Of a stretch of 64,000 bases of DNA, positions 25,541 through 35,992 are shown in pieces (positions within the stretch are counted from its first letter, which is position 1; each line of letters starts with the position of its first letter). Under the pieces are notes generated by a model, which made no database searches, had not been told where the DNA came from, and was given only the letters and a program-made list of their open reading frames with translations. The stretch lies in contig JBAKBP010001579.1 of the NCBI GenBank assembly GCA_037953745.1, forward strand, positions 124,001-188,000. The letters run 5' to 3'. Both the position numbers and the translations under genes were made by a program. The DNA comes from Lithodes maja (lineage: Eukaryota; Arthropoda; Malacostraca; Decapoda; Lithodidae).

Positions 25541-28380
25541 TTCTACTTTCTGGCTTTCTGGTGGCTGAAGAGCTGGCGGAAAGTGTGCTTCAGATTACGA
25601 GAGTTTGTGAAAGGCTGATTGTTTTGAAGTTGAAAGTTGGTGAAAGAATTCTGAATGTGATATCTGCATATGCCCCACAGGCTGGTTTACAGAAAGAGAT
25701 AAAAGAGGACTTCTGGAATGACACCGTCAGTGTCATTTCAGGCCTCTCGGAGAACGAAATAACTATCGTGGGGGGGGACCTCAATGGTCACGTGGGAGCA
25801 TCTGCAGATGGATACGAGGGGGTACATGGAGGAATTGGTTACGGAAGGAGAAATATAGAAGGCGAATATATATTGGAGTCCTGCGTTGCACTCAACATGG
25901 TTGTGTGTAACACAAAGTTCAAGAAAAGACAGAGCCACCTGATCACATATAACTCTGGGGTCTCCAGTAGCCAGATAGATTACTTCTTGGTTAACAGGAA
26001 AGACTGGAAACTAGTTCGAGATGTAAAGGTCATCCCGAGCGAAGAATGTATCCCCCAGCATAAGCTACTTGTGTGCGACATGAGCTTATACAGAGATCCT
26101 AAGCGCAAGAAGGTTTACATACCCAAAAGGAAAGTGTGGCTGCTGAAGGACAAGGAAGTTAGGGATAGGTTTCATAATGAACTGGAGGAAATTAATAGAA
26201 ATAAAGAAGCTAGGCCTAACGATGTAAATAGCCAATGGAACTTTCTTAAGCATAGCCTTATCGCTGCCACTGACAAAGTCTGTGGGAAAACAAAGGGTCA
26301 CCCCAGGAATAAGACCTCTTGGTGGTGGAACGATGAGGTAGAACATGCTGTGAAAGAGAAAAGGAGATGCTTCAAAGCATGGAAGAAAGGAGGCAGCAGG
26401 GAGGAATACCAGGCAGCTAAACGAACTGCCAAAAGAGTTATTTACAATGCTAAAAATCGCATTAAGGACCTGGTCCTCGAACAAGTGTGTAACACTGACA
26501 ATCCCAATGGGATCTTCAACCTAGCTAGGCGAGTTAAAAATGACAGTAGGGATATTATAGGTGAACAGTGTGTTAGAGATGATAATGGGAAGATTGTGTA
26601 TGCAGAAAATGAAATCAGAGAAGCATGGAAGGTACACTATGAACGATTGCTAAATGTAGAGTTTGAATGGGATAAGGAACAGCTTAGTATCGAAAAACCA
26701 ATATCTGGGCCCCCTCCTTTGATAGCACCAGCTGTAGTGAGCGACGCAATCAATAAAATGAAGGACGGTAAAGCTCCAGGTTGCTCCGACATTGTCGCTG
26801 AGATGATAAAAGCCTCACGGGAGATTGGTGTAAACTTAGTCACTGAGTTGATAAACACCATTATTAAAGATGAGAAAATCCCAGAGGATTGGCTCAAAAG
26901 TGTAATAGTAAATATATACAAAGTAAAAGGGGATGCGCTAGATAGAGGAAATTATAGGGGCCTGAAAATGCTTGACCAAATCATGAAGGTCTGTGAGAGA
27001 GTCCTTGAGGGTTTGATCAGGCAAAGCATCTCTATTGATGATATGCAGTTTGGTTTTATGCCAGGACGTGGTACAACCGATGCTATCTTCATAGTCAGGC
27101 AGATACAGGAAAGATACTTACTAAAAGGCAGGGATCTTTACTTTGTGTTTGTGGACCTGGAGAAGGCCTTTGATAGGGTACCTAGAGATGTTGTACAGTG
27201 GGCTATGAGGAAACTTGGTGTGGAAGAGTGGCTGGTGCGTGTGATAATGAAGATGTATGAGGATTCGCGAAGTTCGGTGAGGGTGAAGGGTGTACTGAGT
27301 GATGAGTTCGCAGTCCGTGTTGGAGTCCATCAGGGTTCAGTGTTAAGCCCCCTCCTCTTTATTATGGTCTTGGAGGCGCTGTCTAGAGTTTTTAGAGGCG
27401 GACTCCCGTTGGAACTGTTTTATGCAGACAATTTAGTCCTAATAGCTGACAGTATGCAGGATGCTGAGGCCAAATTCAGAGAGTGGAGAGAGGGCATGGC
27501 GAGCAAGGGTTTAAGAGTTAATATTAACAAAACCAAGGTTATGCATTGTAGTTTGAGACGAGGCAATGTGGAAAAGAGCGGTGCATACCCATGTGCAGTG
27601 TGTGGAAAGGGAGTGGGCGTTAACTCAATTCATTGTAGCATCTGTCGATGTTGGGTACACCATGGGAGTAAGCGCTGTAGTAGAATAAAGGGGCCCCTGC
27701 CGAAGGATAAGTCAGAAATAGAGAAATTTGAGTGCGTAGTGTGCAAAGGCGAGCTTGTGTTAAGTGATGATCCTGTGGCTGTGAATTTTGGAAATGAGTC
27801 TTTGGAGCTGGTGAACAAGTTTTGTTACCTAGAAGATACCATCTCTGCCGGTGGTGGGGCCGAGGCTGCCACTGTTGCTAGAATTAGGTGTGGCTGGGGG
27901 AAGTTCAGATAATTGATGCCAATCCTGACCATGAAAAGAATGCCTCTCCCCCTGAAGGGAAAGGTGTATGCCTCATGTGTTAGAAGTGCAATGACGTATG
28001 CCCCAGAAACATGGGCCGTTAAAGTAGAGGATGTCAACAGAATGGAGCGTAATGAGATGAGAATGGTGAGATGGATGTGTGGGGCCAGGCTACAGGATAG
28101 AATAACAAATGTTGAGCTGAGGAGACGTTTAGGTATAAAGAGTATTAGCGAGGTGATGCGTACAAGTAGACTGGGATGGTATGGACATGTGGAGAGAATG
28201 GATGAACAAAATTGGGTGAAAAAATGCAGGTCTGTGATTGTGGAGGGAGCTGCACCAAGGGGTGGACCGAGGAAGACCTGGGATCGGACTATACGCGCCG
28301 TTCTCAAATCCAAGAACTTGACAAGTGAAGCAGCCCTTAACAGGGTTGCCTGGAACGCCGCCATTAGGACAAGAGACTGA
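25541..28380 (+). pseudogene. RTE-like endonuclease-RT with embedded PHD-like finger
   Basis: The homologous frame opens at the insertion edge; the ATG at 25423 belongs to the interrupted gene's DNA, not to this protein. Endonuclease: ISAYAPQAGL, VGGDLNGHVG, SQIDYFLVNR; the N-terminal strand is missing. RT: GKAPGCSDIVAEM, LEKAFDRVPRD, VHQGSVLSPL, then FYADNLVL, where the catalytic YADD has become YADN. After RT there is a finger, CAVCGKG...HCSICRCWVH...CVVCKG, inside the thumb region (about 27593-27745). A TAA at 27910-27912 splits the frame; it continues directly as LMPILTMKR...YGHVERMDEQNWV to 28380. Truncation, the YADN change and the stop each predict inactivity. Confidence 0.85.
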
Positions 28381-28431
28381 AACTGCACTTATGTGTGGAA
28401 CACTCAGTCTTAAAATTTTATGTATGTATGT
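25541..28431 (+). mobile_element. RTE-like LINE inserted in the long gene, 5'-truncated
   Basis: This plus-strand element interrupts the minus-strand gene. Gene-coding sequence is recognisable up to about 25540 (the KLSQAMTDMCNPFQ block) and from about 28431 (ECSLR). Its 3' end is a short ATGT repeat (TTTTATGTATGTATG), typical of RTE-like elements. A 5-bp TTTCT is shared at both edges as a possible target duplication, but the boundaries are approximate. Confidence 0.75.
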
Positions 28432-31224
28432 TTCTCAAGGAACACTCTTTGTGCTCGTTCTGTCTCCTCATGGTGGCTGGTTGTTCAGTACCCTCTTTGG
28501 TCCCACATGCTGCCTCATACTGTGCAACCAAGTGGCTGACTTGAGGACCAGCTATCATCCATCTTCTCAGTGCTGATGGGTCTTCAGTCACGCCGATCAC
28601 ACCCCCGTCTGCCTTGATGACAGCATTGGCCTGCTCGTGAGCTTGGTCAATAGCCATTGCTGAGAACTGTCGGCTCGATTTGTGTACAACAAAGTTTCCA
28701 CTCTGGAACTCCTGAGCCAGCTGAGGATGCTTCTATTCCAGGGTCACCATGTCTCTGTAGTGGATCGGAAGCCACCGTGCATATTTTACATTGTTGTTGG
28801 CAAAGAAGTACGGTATCAGCTCAGCCAGTGACTGACAGTACAGGAAGAAGTTGGCTTCCCTGAATGATCGGATCAACAAGAGGATCACCAGTTCCATTGA
28901 CAGCACCATATACCAGAAATGAAACTGGGGACTTTGCAGTTTGCGATGCTCACACCAAGCTTCGAAGCTAGGCACCTCTTTGGGTTGTTCATCTGTCTCT
29001 TTCGAGTAGTCCGTGTGGGCTGCCTTCAGAAGCTTGTACAGACTGCATGCTGTTATCTAGTGCATCTGTCGTGTCCTAGTGATGCTCGAAGCTGTCAGAA
29101 ATGAATCTGCTGTCCCAGGAGATGCTATCCCTGCCTCCAAGAGGGCTCCTGTCCAACCACTGTCCTGGAGTAGAGTTCCAATGGACTTCAGTGCCGCCAT
29201 CTCAATATGCAAGCCTCCGAATATTATGACGAACTTGTCCTCACTGTAGATTTCAGGCCAGTGCCACTGGACCTGCTTGGCTACTGCATATATTGGCTGG
29301 TCAGCAGCAATGACTGGCACCTGACCGTGGTTCAGAAATGCCACTATCTCCTTGATCTTGTCCATCACATGCTTGACTGTAGCAACCGAGTGGGCCTGAT
29401 CTCGCAGCAGAGGCAAAAGTGATGTAATGCTGACCTCAAATGGCTTTCCTCTCTTCTGTGAAGCATGGTGGGCTGACCAAGTCACATCCACTGGCCCATC
29501 TGTCACAGTGACCTTCTCCAGCCACTCATATTCCATTGCCAGTTGTGGCCTCAGCAGACTGGTGTCTGGATGTGTCACACCACTCTGGGGAGGAGAGGGT
29601 TTCTTCATGGTGAAGAAGGCGGGCCGGACATTGGTGAAGGAGTCTGGAAGTTCTGGAACTGTCTTCACTTTCTCCTCTCCGAACTTCAGCTGTCCACGCT
29701 CTTCACCTTTGTCTTCTTTGGTTGGGTGCTGGAAAACAGAGACGCTGGTTCCATGGAAAGAAGTGGTCGCTATCGTTGCAGTGGGATTGTGGTCTATGTT
29801 GTCCATGGCTGATGTGGTGAACAGCCCTTTTCACAGAACTGGTGGACAGACCACCCCATCCTCCACGTACTTGCTGACTGTTGCATCTCCCAGCTGTGCA
29901 GATATCTGTAGCACCCTGTCGTATGAAATGCTGATGCCATGCTCGTTAAGCATTTCCACCAACTTTCTCTTTCTGGTCTTTGTGTAGACGGACATCCCCA
30001 TGTAAACAGGGAAGGGGGTCTCTCTGTCTTTGGAGTGTCTGTGAGTTGCTGCTCCTTCTTTGTACCTTGCGTAGCAGTTGTACTGAAGCAGCTGAGCAAT
30101 TGCTAGATCTGTCTTTGATGCGCCAAACCTCAGTTGAGATTTGATGTCCGCTCCGTGTTCAAGCATGGCCACAAACTGAAGAAGAGTGAGTGGAATGGCC
30201 TGCTCGATGCACCCCTCATGGAAGGTTCCATCAAATGTGGACTTGTGGTCCAGCATATGTCTTCGCAAGATGTTAGCTGCTTTGCCAAGGATAATAGCTT
30301 CACTATAATAGTCAGAGGCTTCTGACAAGACAAAGCCCACATCTTTCTGGAAAGCCAGAAGAACATCCCTTCCCTGCTTGTGCACTTCCAACTCAGGTAT
30401 TTCTGACAGCAGTTTTTCTTTCAGTCTTGTGGAGTTGACAGCAGGTGCATCAACACCCAGCTGTTCCAGGCTCTGGGCATACAGGTGAACTATGTCTGCA
30501 AGTCGGAAGACTGCAGGACCCTCGCCAGATCTGGTGGTCTTCACTAGATATGTGACTAGCTCTGAGAATGCCTGTGGGTGGGCATCCTCTTCGGGTGCAC
30601 GTTCCTGTTCCAGTCTCTTGGTGGCTCTGAAGTACGTCCTCTCTATTGTATAGGTCTGTCAAGCATGCAAAATGGTATTTGAGCTCCTGTGCAATAGCAT
30701 CTCCACCGCTGAGTCTTACAAGAAGTTTTCCGTCATTTAAAGTTTGGGCACATTCATTAAGTCTGTTATTGAGGTTCATCGTCATAACTTGTCTGAGTTC
30801 AGAGGATGGGGCTTCTTTGTCACATATGAAACACGTTTGGCCTTCAAGGCTGGTTCTATGCAGCTTGGTCTGGCATTCTACTGGCTGAGCACTCTCTGCT
30901 CTTCTTTTTCTGGCTCTCTCCAGTTTTGTGTTGTTGAACAGAAGGCGACAACTTTGGTGATACTGCGCCTTGTTCCTCCTCAGAGTTTCTTCAATGCCAC
31001 CACCATCATCAAGTCTGGCTGGATCCAGAACAATAGGCATCTCATTAATTGCGTGAAAGAGGGGAATAGTAGTCGCAATCATAGTGTAGCCATCATGTTC
31101 TTGTGGTTGTTGTGCACGTGGTGACTTGAGCTCTTCACTCTTCTTCTTCTGGCAAAGACAACACTTGCTCCAGTCAGTCCGGAATTTAGACGGTCCTGGA
31201 TCTGTATTTGCCATCTTGGTGAAT

Positions 31225-31378
31225 ACAGTATGATAATTATCTGTAACACAGATATAATAGATAACAGATAATCACAGTATATAACAGATAATCACAGTAT
31301 GATATAACACAGTATGTTATATGATAACAGATATAACAGATAATCACAGTATGATAATTATCTGTATTCAGTGAATCA
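31225..31378. repeat. Short tandem repeats, about 20-bp AT-rich unit
   Basis: Repeated TATAACAGATAATCACAGTA-like units, partly degenerate, just 5' of the long gene's start codon on the minus strand. It could have grown in the gene's promoter region; no function can be shown. Confidence 0.65.
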
Positions 31379-31646
31379 AGGCCGAGGGGTTATCCTTTTA
31401 CCACCTTGATCACAATCATGCACAATAAGGTATGGGATACGACTAGGTTCGGGAATAAAAATATATGACCTACACCTAGCCCGATCGTTCATCCAGTATC
31501 ATTTAAGTCCCGTGCGATCTGTACACCATCCAAGTAACTACATGCAAAGCAATGTAAAGCCCCGTTACTCTTGGCTCGGCTCTCCCGCGCTGGCACACCC
31601 TGTCAATTCAGGCGCGGCTATCTAACTAAACATCTATGTTAAACTA

Positions 31647-32480
31647 CAGTAAACTTCCGTTAATCCGACGACCGATGATTCGAATCTCCCAATAGTCCGA
31701 ATTTTTCAATTTGAGGCCAAATCCGAATTCTCCCGATGGTCCGAATTTCAAGAAGTCCCAAAGTCCCCTTTTTGAGGCATTAGGCCACTCAAATGACACA
31801 TAATGGAGCACACACATATCATATGTTCATGAATTCACTTTAAAAGTTTACCATTGTCATTGTAGCCTATTACCTACTTCAAAACATTCAGATTAATGGT
31901 CAAAGGAATCTGCTGATATAAACGTCTTCTTCTTCTTCCGTCTACTAGCAAGTTTGTCTTGCTCTTTAAGATCAGATGTGGTTCGGGAAGTAATGCCTTA
32001 ACAACGGCACCTCCCTGAGAAGTTCTTGTAATTTTACATCCAAAGGTGCATTTTCAAGCTCAAGACTGAATGAATCAGTCTTGAGCTTGAAAATGCACCT
32101 TTGGATGTAAAATTACAAGAACTTCTCAGGGAGGTGCCGTTGTTAAGGCATTACTTCCCGAACCACATCTGATCTTAAAGAGCAAGACAAACTTGCTAGT
32201 AGACGGAAGAAGAAGAAGACGTTTATATCAGCAGATTCCTTTGACCATTAATCTGAATGTTTTGAAGTAGGTAATAGGCTACAATGACAATGGTAAACTT
32301 TTGAAGTGATTTCATGAACATATGATATGTGTGTGTGCACCATTGTGTCATTTGGGTGGCCTAATGTCTCGATGTTTTCGTCATACACAGGTTCATAGGG
32401 GTAAAGTCCGATAATCCGAAAAAACCACTAATCCGAACGAGGGCCGGTCCCCTGCCCTTCGGATTAACGGAAGTTTACTG
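31647..32480. mobile_element. Fold-back Tigger/pogo-type element, giant palindrome
   Basis: The ends are CAGTAAACTTCCGTTAATCC and its exact inverse, flanked by TA (31645-31646 and 32481-32482). Tigger/pogo elements insert at TA and begin CAGT. The whole element is one inverted repeat centred at about 32072. The inner arms (about 31845-32069 and 32075-32300) look perfectly complementary with a 5-base loop. The outer arms diverge slightly but still pair to about 31775 and 32375. No transposase ORF survives. Confidence 0.85.
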
Positions 32481-32482
32481 TA

Positions 32483-32855
32483 CATGTAAACTACAGTAGC
32501 TAACTGATGCGGGGCTTATTAGACAGCATTTGGGACACTAAACTAATTATTTAGCTACACTAAACTAATTATTCAGCTGATACTAAACCCCATGCTGAGT
32601 TTCACAGCAGCAGTGCCACCAGTGTGCCCTGGCTGTGCGTTGACATCCGCTCTGTTGAGCTACTACTCTACACCTTCCGCTGCAAGTCTCTCAACGTCCC
32701 CCCCCCCCCCACCGCATCGTGTCATGTCCAGTTTGGAAGCCTTGTACAGGAAGATGCTACACATACTAAACCTCTAACACTGCTACGATAATACACTACC
32801 ATGCATTTTAGCCGAGTCAGACGTAACATGAACCTCTAATTTAGCAGAATAGTAG
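32483..32855. other. Unassigned spacer inside the X-bounded unit
   Basis: No supported ORF. A C-run (CCCCCCCCCCACC) lies near 32700. Apart from position between the fold-back element and the right X arm, nothing recognisable was seen. Confidence 0.35.
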
Positions 32856-33077
32856 GATTCTGGGAGTGATATTATGGTACAAGGAAGCTAGTGAGTAAGT
32901 CCATGGTTCCAAATTCGGATTCTACATAGTGAAAAATGTATGATTTGACACCAAGATCATTCAAATAGGACAAGTCTTTGCGATTTTATTGCGAAATGCA
33001 ATATTTCTGTATATTCAATGGCGGCCATCTTGAATTTTTAGGTGGCTAACGGGTTTTATCAAAAGAGCAATCCCCAA
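32856..33077 (-). repeat. Right arm of inverted repeat X
   Basis: About 222 bp, reverse complement of 21627-21865 at roughly 90 percent or better by eye. It is followed at 33078-33155 by sequence (GGCACACATACTCC, GAAACAAGCACCA on minus) shared with 14479-14546 but absent outside the left arm. Either the arms are terminal repeats of one large element, or X is a dispersed repeat present twice in opposite orientation. Confidence 0.85.
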
Positions 33078-33155
33078 GGAGTATGTGTGCCAAATGTGGT
33101 GCTTGTTTCCGGAAATGAACGATTCTCCTGAAATTTGCAGTTATCTGCTCCACTA

Positions 33156-33855
33156 ATATCCTTATCTTACTCTTCTCACTTCTGTCAGTCCCATATACAT
33201 GTTATCTATTAGGCCCCATTGATATGTTAAGAACGTGAAGAAAGAAATCTGCAATCAATACATATGCTAACTTTTAATCCAATGTTGTCTCTGGTTTCAG
33301 ATCCAGAACTGAAATCGGTCACCAGGAAGTAGCACTAAATGTGTGTAGTTCCAAAACTGCCAAGATAATTAAGCATTTTAGTTTACTTCCTTCATGATAC
33401 AGTTGACTAAATATACTAATGCTTTGGTTGGACCTTTTGTAAGTTAACAAGACTTCTGAGGTTTCGAGAATGTAAATAATATTATACTTTTTTTAGTTAG
33501 ATGGTTATACAAAGAAAAGTTATGATGGAGATGTTAAAATAAGGATCAGTTGTAAAGGTGGAATGGGAAGCAATGGCAAATTGTAACAATGACGTCTTAT
33601 GAAGGAACAGGATATGCTGTATGATTAACCATGAAGAGGGAGTGTTTGACTATGAAGAGGAAGTGCTGAACTATGAAGCAATAGAGAACATTCATATACA
33701 TGAAGAAGTGCTGGACTATGAAGACAATGGCAAAATTACTAAATGACGAGAGAAAGGGAAGGAGTGAAGATTGACAAAAATATTAAGATGAAACACCGAA
33801 ATGTAATCCAAATAAGAGTTCTGTTGGCAATAATGAAAATTAATTTCATCACACA
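33156..33855. other. Possible degraded 5' part of the zinc-finger gene
   Basis: There is no long ORF. From about 33590 the plus strand has repeated ACTATGAAGAGGAAGTGCTG-like segments with stops in all frames. These may be the remains of an acidic leader upstream of the finger array, or an intron/UTR. Nothing else was recognised. Confidence 0.3.
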
Positions 33856-33884
33856 GGCACCCTAAAGCAAAAATTCAAGAAACA

Positions 33885-34024
33885 TGAGTGTGAGGTATGC
33901 GGTGAACTGTCTGGTAATAAAAGTGACTTCACCTCCCATTTAAATAGTTCACACAGGAAAGAAGAAGTTTAAGTGTGAGGTATGTGATAACATGTTTGGT
34001 CAGAAGATGGACCTCACCAGACAT
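33885..34024 (+). pseudogene. Two degenerate C2H2 fingers upstream of the main array
   Basis: With one frameshift between them these read HECEVCGELSGNKSDFTSHLN and FKCEVCDNMFGQKMDLTRHL, clear relatives of the downstream fingers. The second is cut at its last His by the TTAA-flanked MITE at 34029. They show that the array once extended further 5'. Confidence 0.75.
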
Positions 34025-34028
34025 TTAA

Positions 34029-34255
34029 CCCTCTCTGACATATAACCCACTTTTGAGCCTATTAGGGATACTTTAAAGCCTTTATTACCATCAGGGGTAT
34101 TTACAAACCTTTAGTTTAGTTACTTCAACCTCTGCAGTTGTCTTTGAGTTAGCTGTGGGCAGAAAACAAATTTTGCAGAGGTAATTATAAGAGTGAGAGA
34201 ACTTAATTTCTTATTGCTAATCTGGCAACCTCTGCATCATATGAGTCTGAAGGGG
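34029..34255. mobile_element. piggyBac-type MITE (227 bp) inside the zinc-finger array
   Basis: Flanked by TTAA at 34025-34028 and 34256-34259. The ends CCCTCTCTGAC and (inverted) CCCCTTCAGAC form imperfect terminal inverted repeats. The interrupted finger resumes after the right TTAA (IHTDGKK), confirming an insertion. Confidence 0.8.
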
Positions 34256-34293
34256 TTAAAAATACATACTGATGGGAAGAAGTTAAGTGTGAG

Positions 34294-35367
34294 GTGTATG
34301 GTAAAATGTTTGGTCACAAATGTAACCTCGCCAAACATATAATTATTCATACAGAAGAGGAGAAGTTTAAGTGTGAGGTATGTGGTGAAATGTTTGGTCA
34401 GAAGAGTAACCTCACCACACATTTATTACTTCATACAGGGGAGAAGAAGTTTAAGTGTGAGATGTGTGGTAAAATGTTTGGTCAGAAGAGTGACCTTACT
34501 ACACATTTATTACTTCATACAGGGGAGAAGAAGTTTAAGTGTGAGGTGTGTGGTAAAATGTTTGGTCAGAAGAGTACCCTCACCACACATTTATTATTTC
34601 ATACAAGTGAGAAGAAGTTTAAGTGTGAGGTGTGTGGTAAAATGTTTGGTCAGAAGAGTAGCCTCACCACACATTTATTACTTCATACAGGGGAGAAGAA
34701 GTTTAACTGTGAGGTGTGTGGTAAAATGTTTGCCCAGAAGGGTGGCATAGCCAAACATTTAATAGTTCACACAGGAGAGAAGAAGTTTAAGTGTGAGGTG
34801 TGTGGTCAAATGTTTGGTCAGAAGAGTAACCTCACCAAACCTTTATTTGTTCATACAGGGGAGAAGAAGTTTAAGTGTGAGGTGTGTGGTAAAATGTTTG
34901 CCCAGAAGGGTGGCATAGCCAAACATTTAATAGTTCACACAGGAGAGAAGAAGTTTAAGTGTGAGGTGTGTGGTCAAATGTTTGGTCAGAAGAGTAACCT
35001 CACCAAACATTTATTTGTTCATACAGGGGAGAAGAAGTTTAAGTGTGAGGTGTGTGGTAAAATGTTTGCCCAGAAGAGTGACTTAGCCAAACATTTAATA
35101 GTTCATACAGATGAGAAGAAGTTTAAGTGTGAGATGTGTGGTAAAATGTTTGGTCGGAAGAGTCACCTCACCAGACATTTATTACTTCATACAGGGGAGA
35201 AGAAGTTTAAGTGTGAGGTGTGTGGTAAAATGTTTGCCCAGAAGAGTGACTTAGCCAAACATTTAATAGTTCACACAGAAGAGAAGAAGTTTAAGTGTGA
35301 GGTGTGTGGTAAAATGTTTGGTCGTAAGAGCAGCCTCACCAGACATTTATTAGGTCATACAGGATAG
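34294..35367 (+). CDS. C2H2 zinc-finger protein, 12 complete tandem fingers
   Basis: A probable sequence-specific DNA-binding protein. After a damaged first finger (Cys to Tyr, and a 1-nt loss just upstream), twelve 28-residue fingers follow in perfect register: FKCEVCGKMF...QKS.LT.HL..HTGEKK with TGEKK-type linkers. The seventh has lost a His (LTKPLFVHT). Fingers 6-7 and 8-9 are near-identical as a two-finger, 168-bp block. DNA-level similarity between 84-bp units is very high, implying recent unequal exchange or conversion. The frame begins with GTG here because the true 5' end is lost or spliced; the TAG stop follows the last finger directly. No KRAB, ZAD or BTB domain is visible. It could be a functional exon of a host gene or a decaying copy; the upstream breaks favour decay. 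Confidence 0.8.
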   Translation: MYGKMFGHKCNLAKHIIIHTEEEKFKCEVCGEMFGQKSNLTTHLLLHTGEKKFKCEMCGKMFGQKSDLTTHLLLHTGEKKFKCEVCGKMFGQKSTLTTHLLFHTSEKKFKCEVCGKMFGQKSSLTTHLLLHTGEKKFNCEVCGKMFAQKGGIAKHLIVHTGEKKFKCEVCGQMFGQKSNLTKPLFVHTGEKKFKCEVCGKMFAQKGGIAKHLIVHTGEKKFKCEVCGQMFGQKSNLTKHLFVHTGEKKFKCEVCGKMFAQKSDLAKHLIVHTDEKKFKCEMCGKMFGRKSHLTRHLLLHTGEKKFKCEVCGKMFAQKSDLAKHLIVHTEEKKFKCEVCGKMFGRKSSLTRHLLGHTG

Positions 35368-35469
35368 AGAAGAAGTTTAAACGTGAGAGGTGTGTGTAAA
35401 TATGTTTGTTCCAAGAAATTATCTCCATTTACATTAGCTCACTGAAGAGAAAAATTAAAGTGCTATTAA

Positions 35470-35948
35470 CCCTTAACTGTCGGCGCGCAACTTATGTCGT
35501 GTGAAATAAATTTGGACTATGTGGCAGTTCACAGCTTATGTCGTGCGCCATTTTCAGCACGTAATGTTGCTGAGAGAGAGAGCTGAGTGGTGTGAGGAGC
35601 CTAGCAACTGTATGATCGTCCCCCACCACCGCGGTGGACCAACTGAACTGAATCCCACCCTTCCCTCCCCTCTCACACTCGCTACACAGGGAATTATGTA
35701 GGGAAATTACCTAATTACAGGGTTTTTGCACTCGTGTTGCATGATCGTTGCAAGAGAACCAGTGGTCGTAGAAGGATGGTTCAGGTGTCATTGGAAAGCT
35801 GTTTATGCCCTTTCAGGGATAGATACTTGTTTTATGCTCTGGGTCTTATTTAGGCATGAAAATGATCACGTAAATAACCCTATTATAGGGTTAAAAAAAA
35901 AAGCTGGACGCTACGGTCAAATAGACCACCTAGCCCGCTAAATAAGGG
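35470..35948. mobile_element. piggyBac-type MITE (479 bp)
   Basis: Flanked by TTAA (35466-35469, 35949-35952). The ends are CCCTTAACTGTCGGCG and, inverted, CCCTTATTTAGCGGG. Short frames inside are not supported as genes. Confidence 0.75.
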
Positions 35949-35992
35949 TTAATGTGGTAAATGCCTCTCACAAATGTAGCCTTAAATTTTGT

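Larger units (their letters stand above)
23860..31214 (-). pseudogene. Very long intronless gene: PIN/XPG-like motif plus Cys-rich C-terminus, broken
   Basis: Removing the RTE-like insertion (about 25541-28431) leaves about 4.46 kb of minus-strand coding sequence, near 1,490 codons. Blocks in order: an N-terminal Cys motif CCLCQKK and YHQSC; a second pair CFICDK; LADIVHLYAQSLEQLG; TTAIxNIDHNP-like DNIDHNPTAT; FGGLHIEMAAL; SALRRWMIAGP; NPFQ...LLSLDTKDI; then PCSHEEADTRIF (24644-24668), KASDTDVVVIAV (about 24570), HAFTGCDVVSAFRGKGKKSA (24352-24405). The C-terminus is CGCKSECCGRCKCYC...CSCRC. I recognise this as a multicopy uncharacterised metazoan gene type, not by name. The E-E-D, DTD, GCD...GxGK series resembles FEN/XPG-type PIN nucleases (inference). 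Damage: in-frame TGA 29828, TAG at 29057, 28733, 25496 and 24994, frameshifts near 30645 and 25220, and the insertion. Confidence 0.75.
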
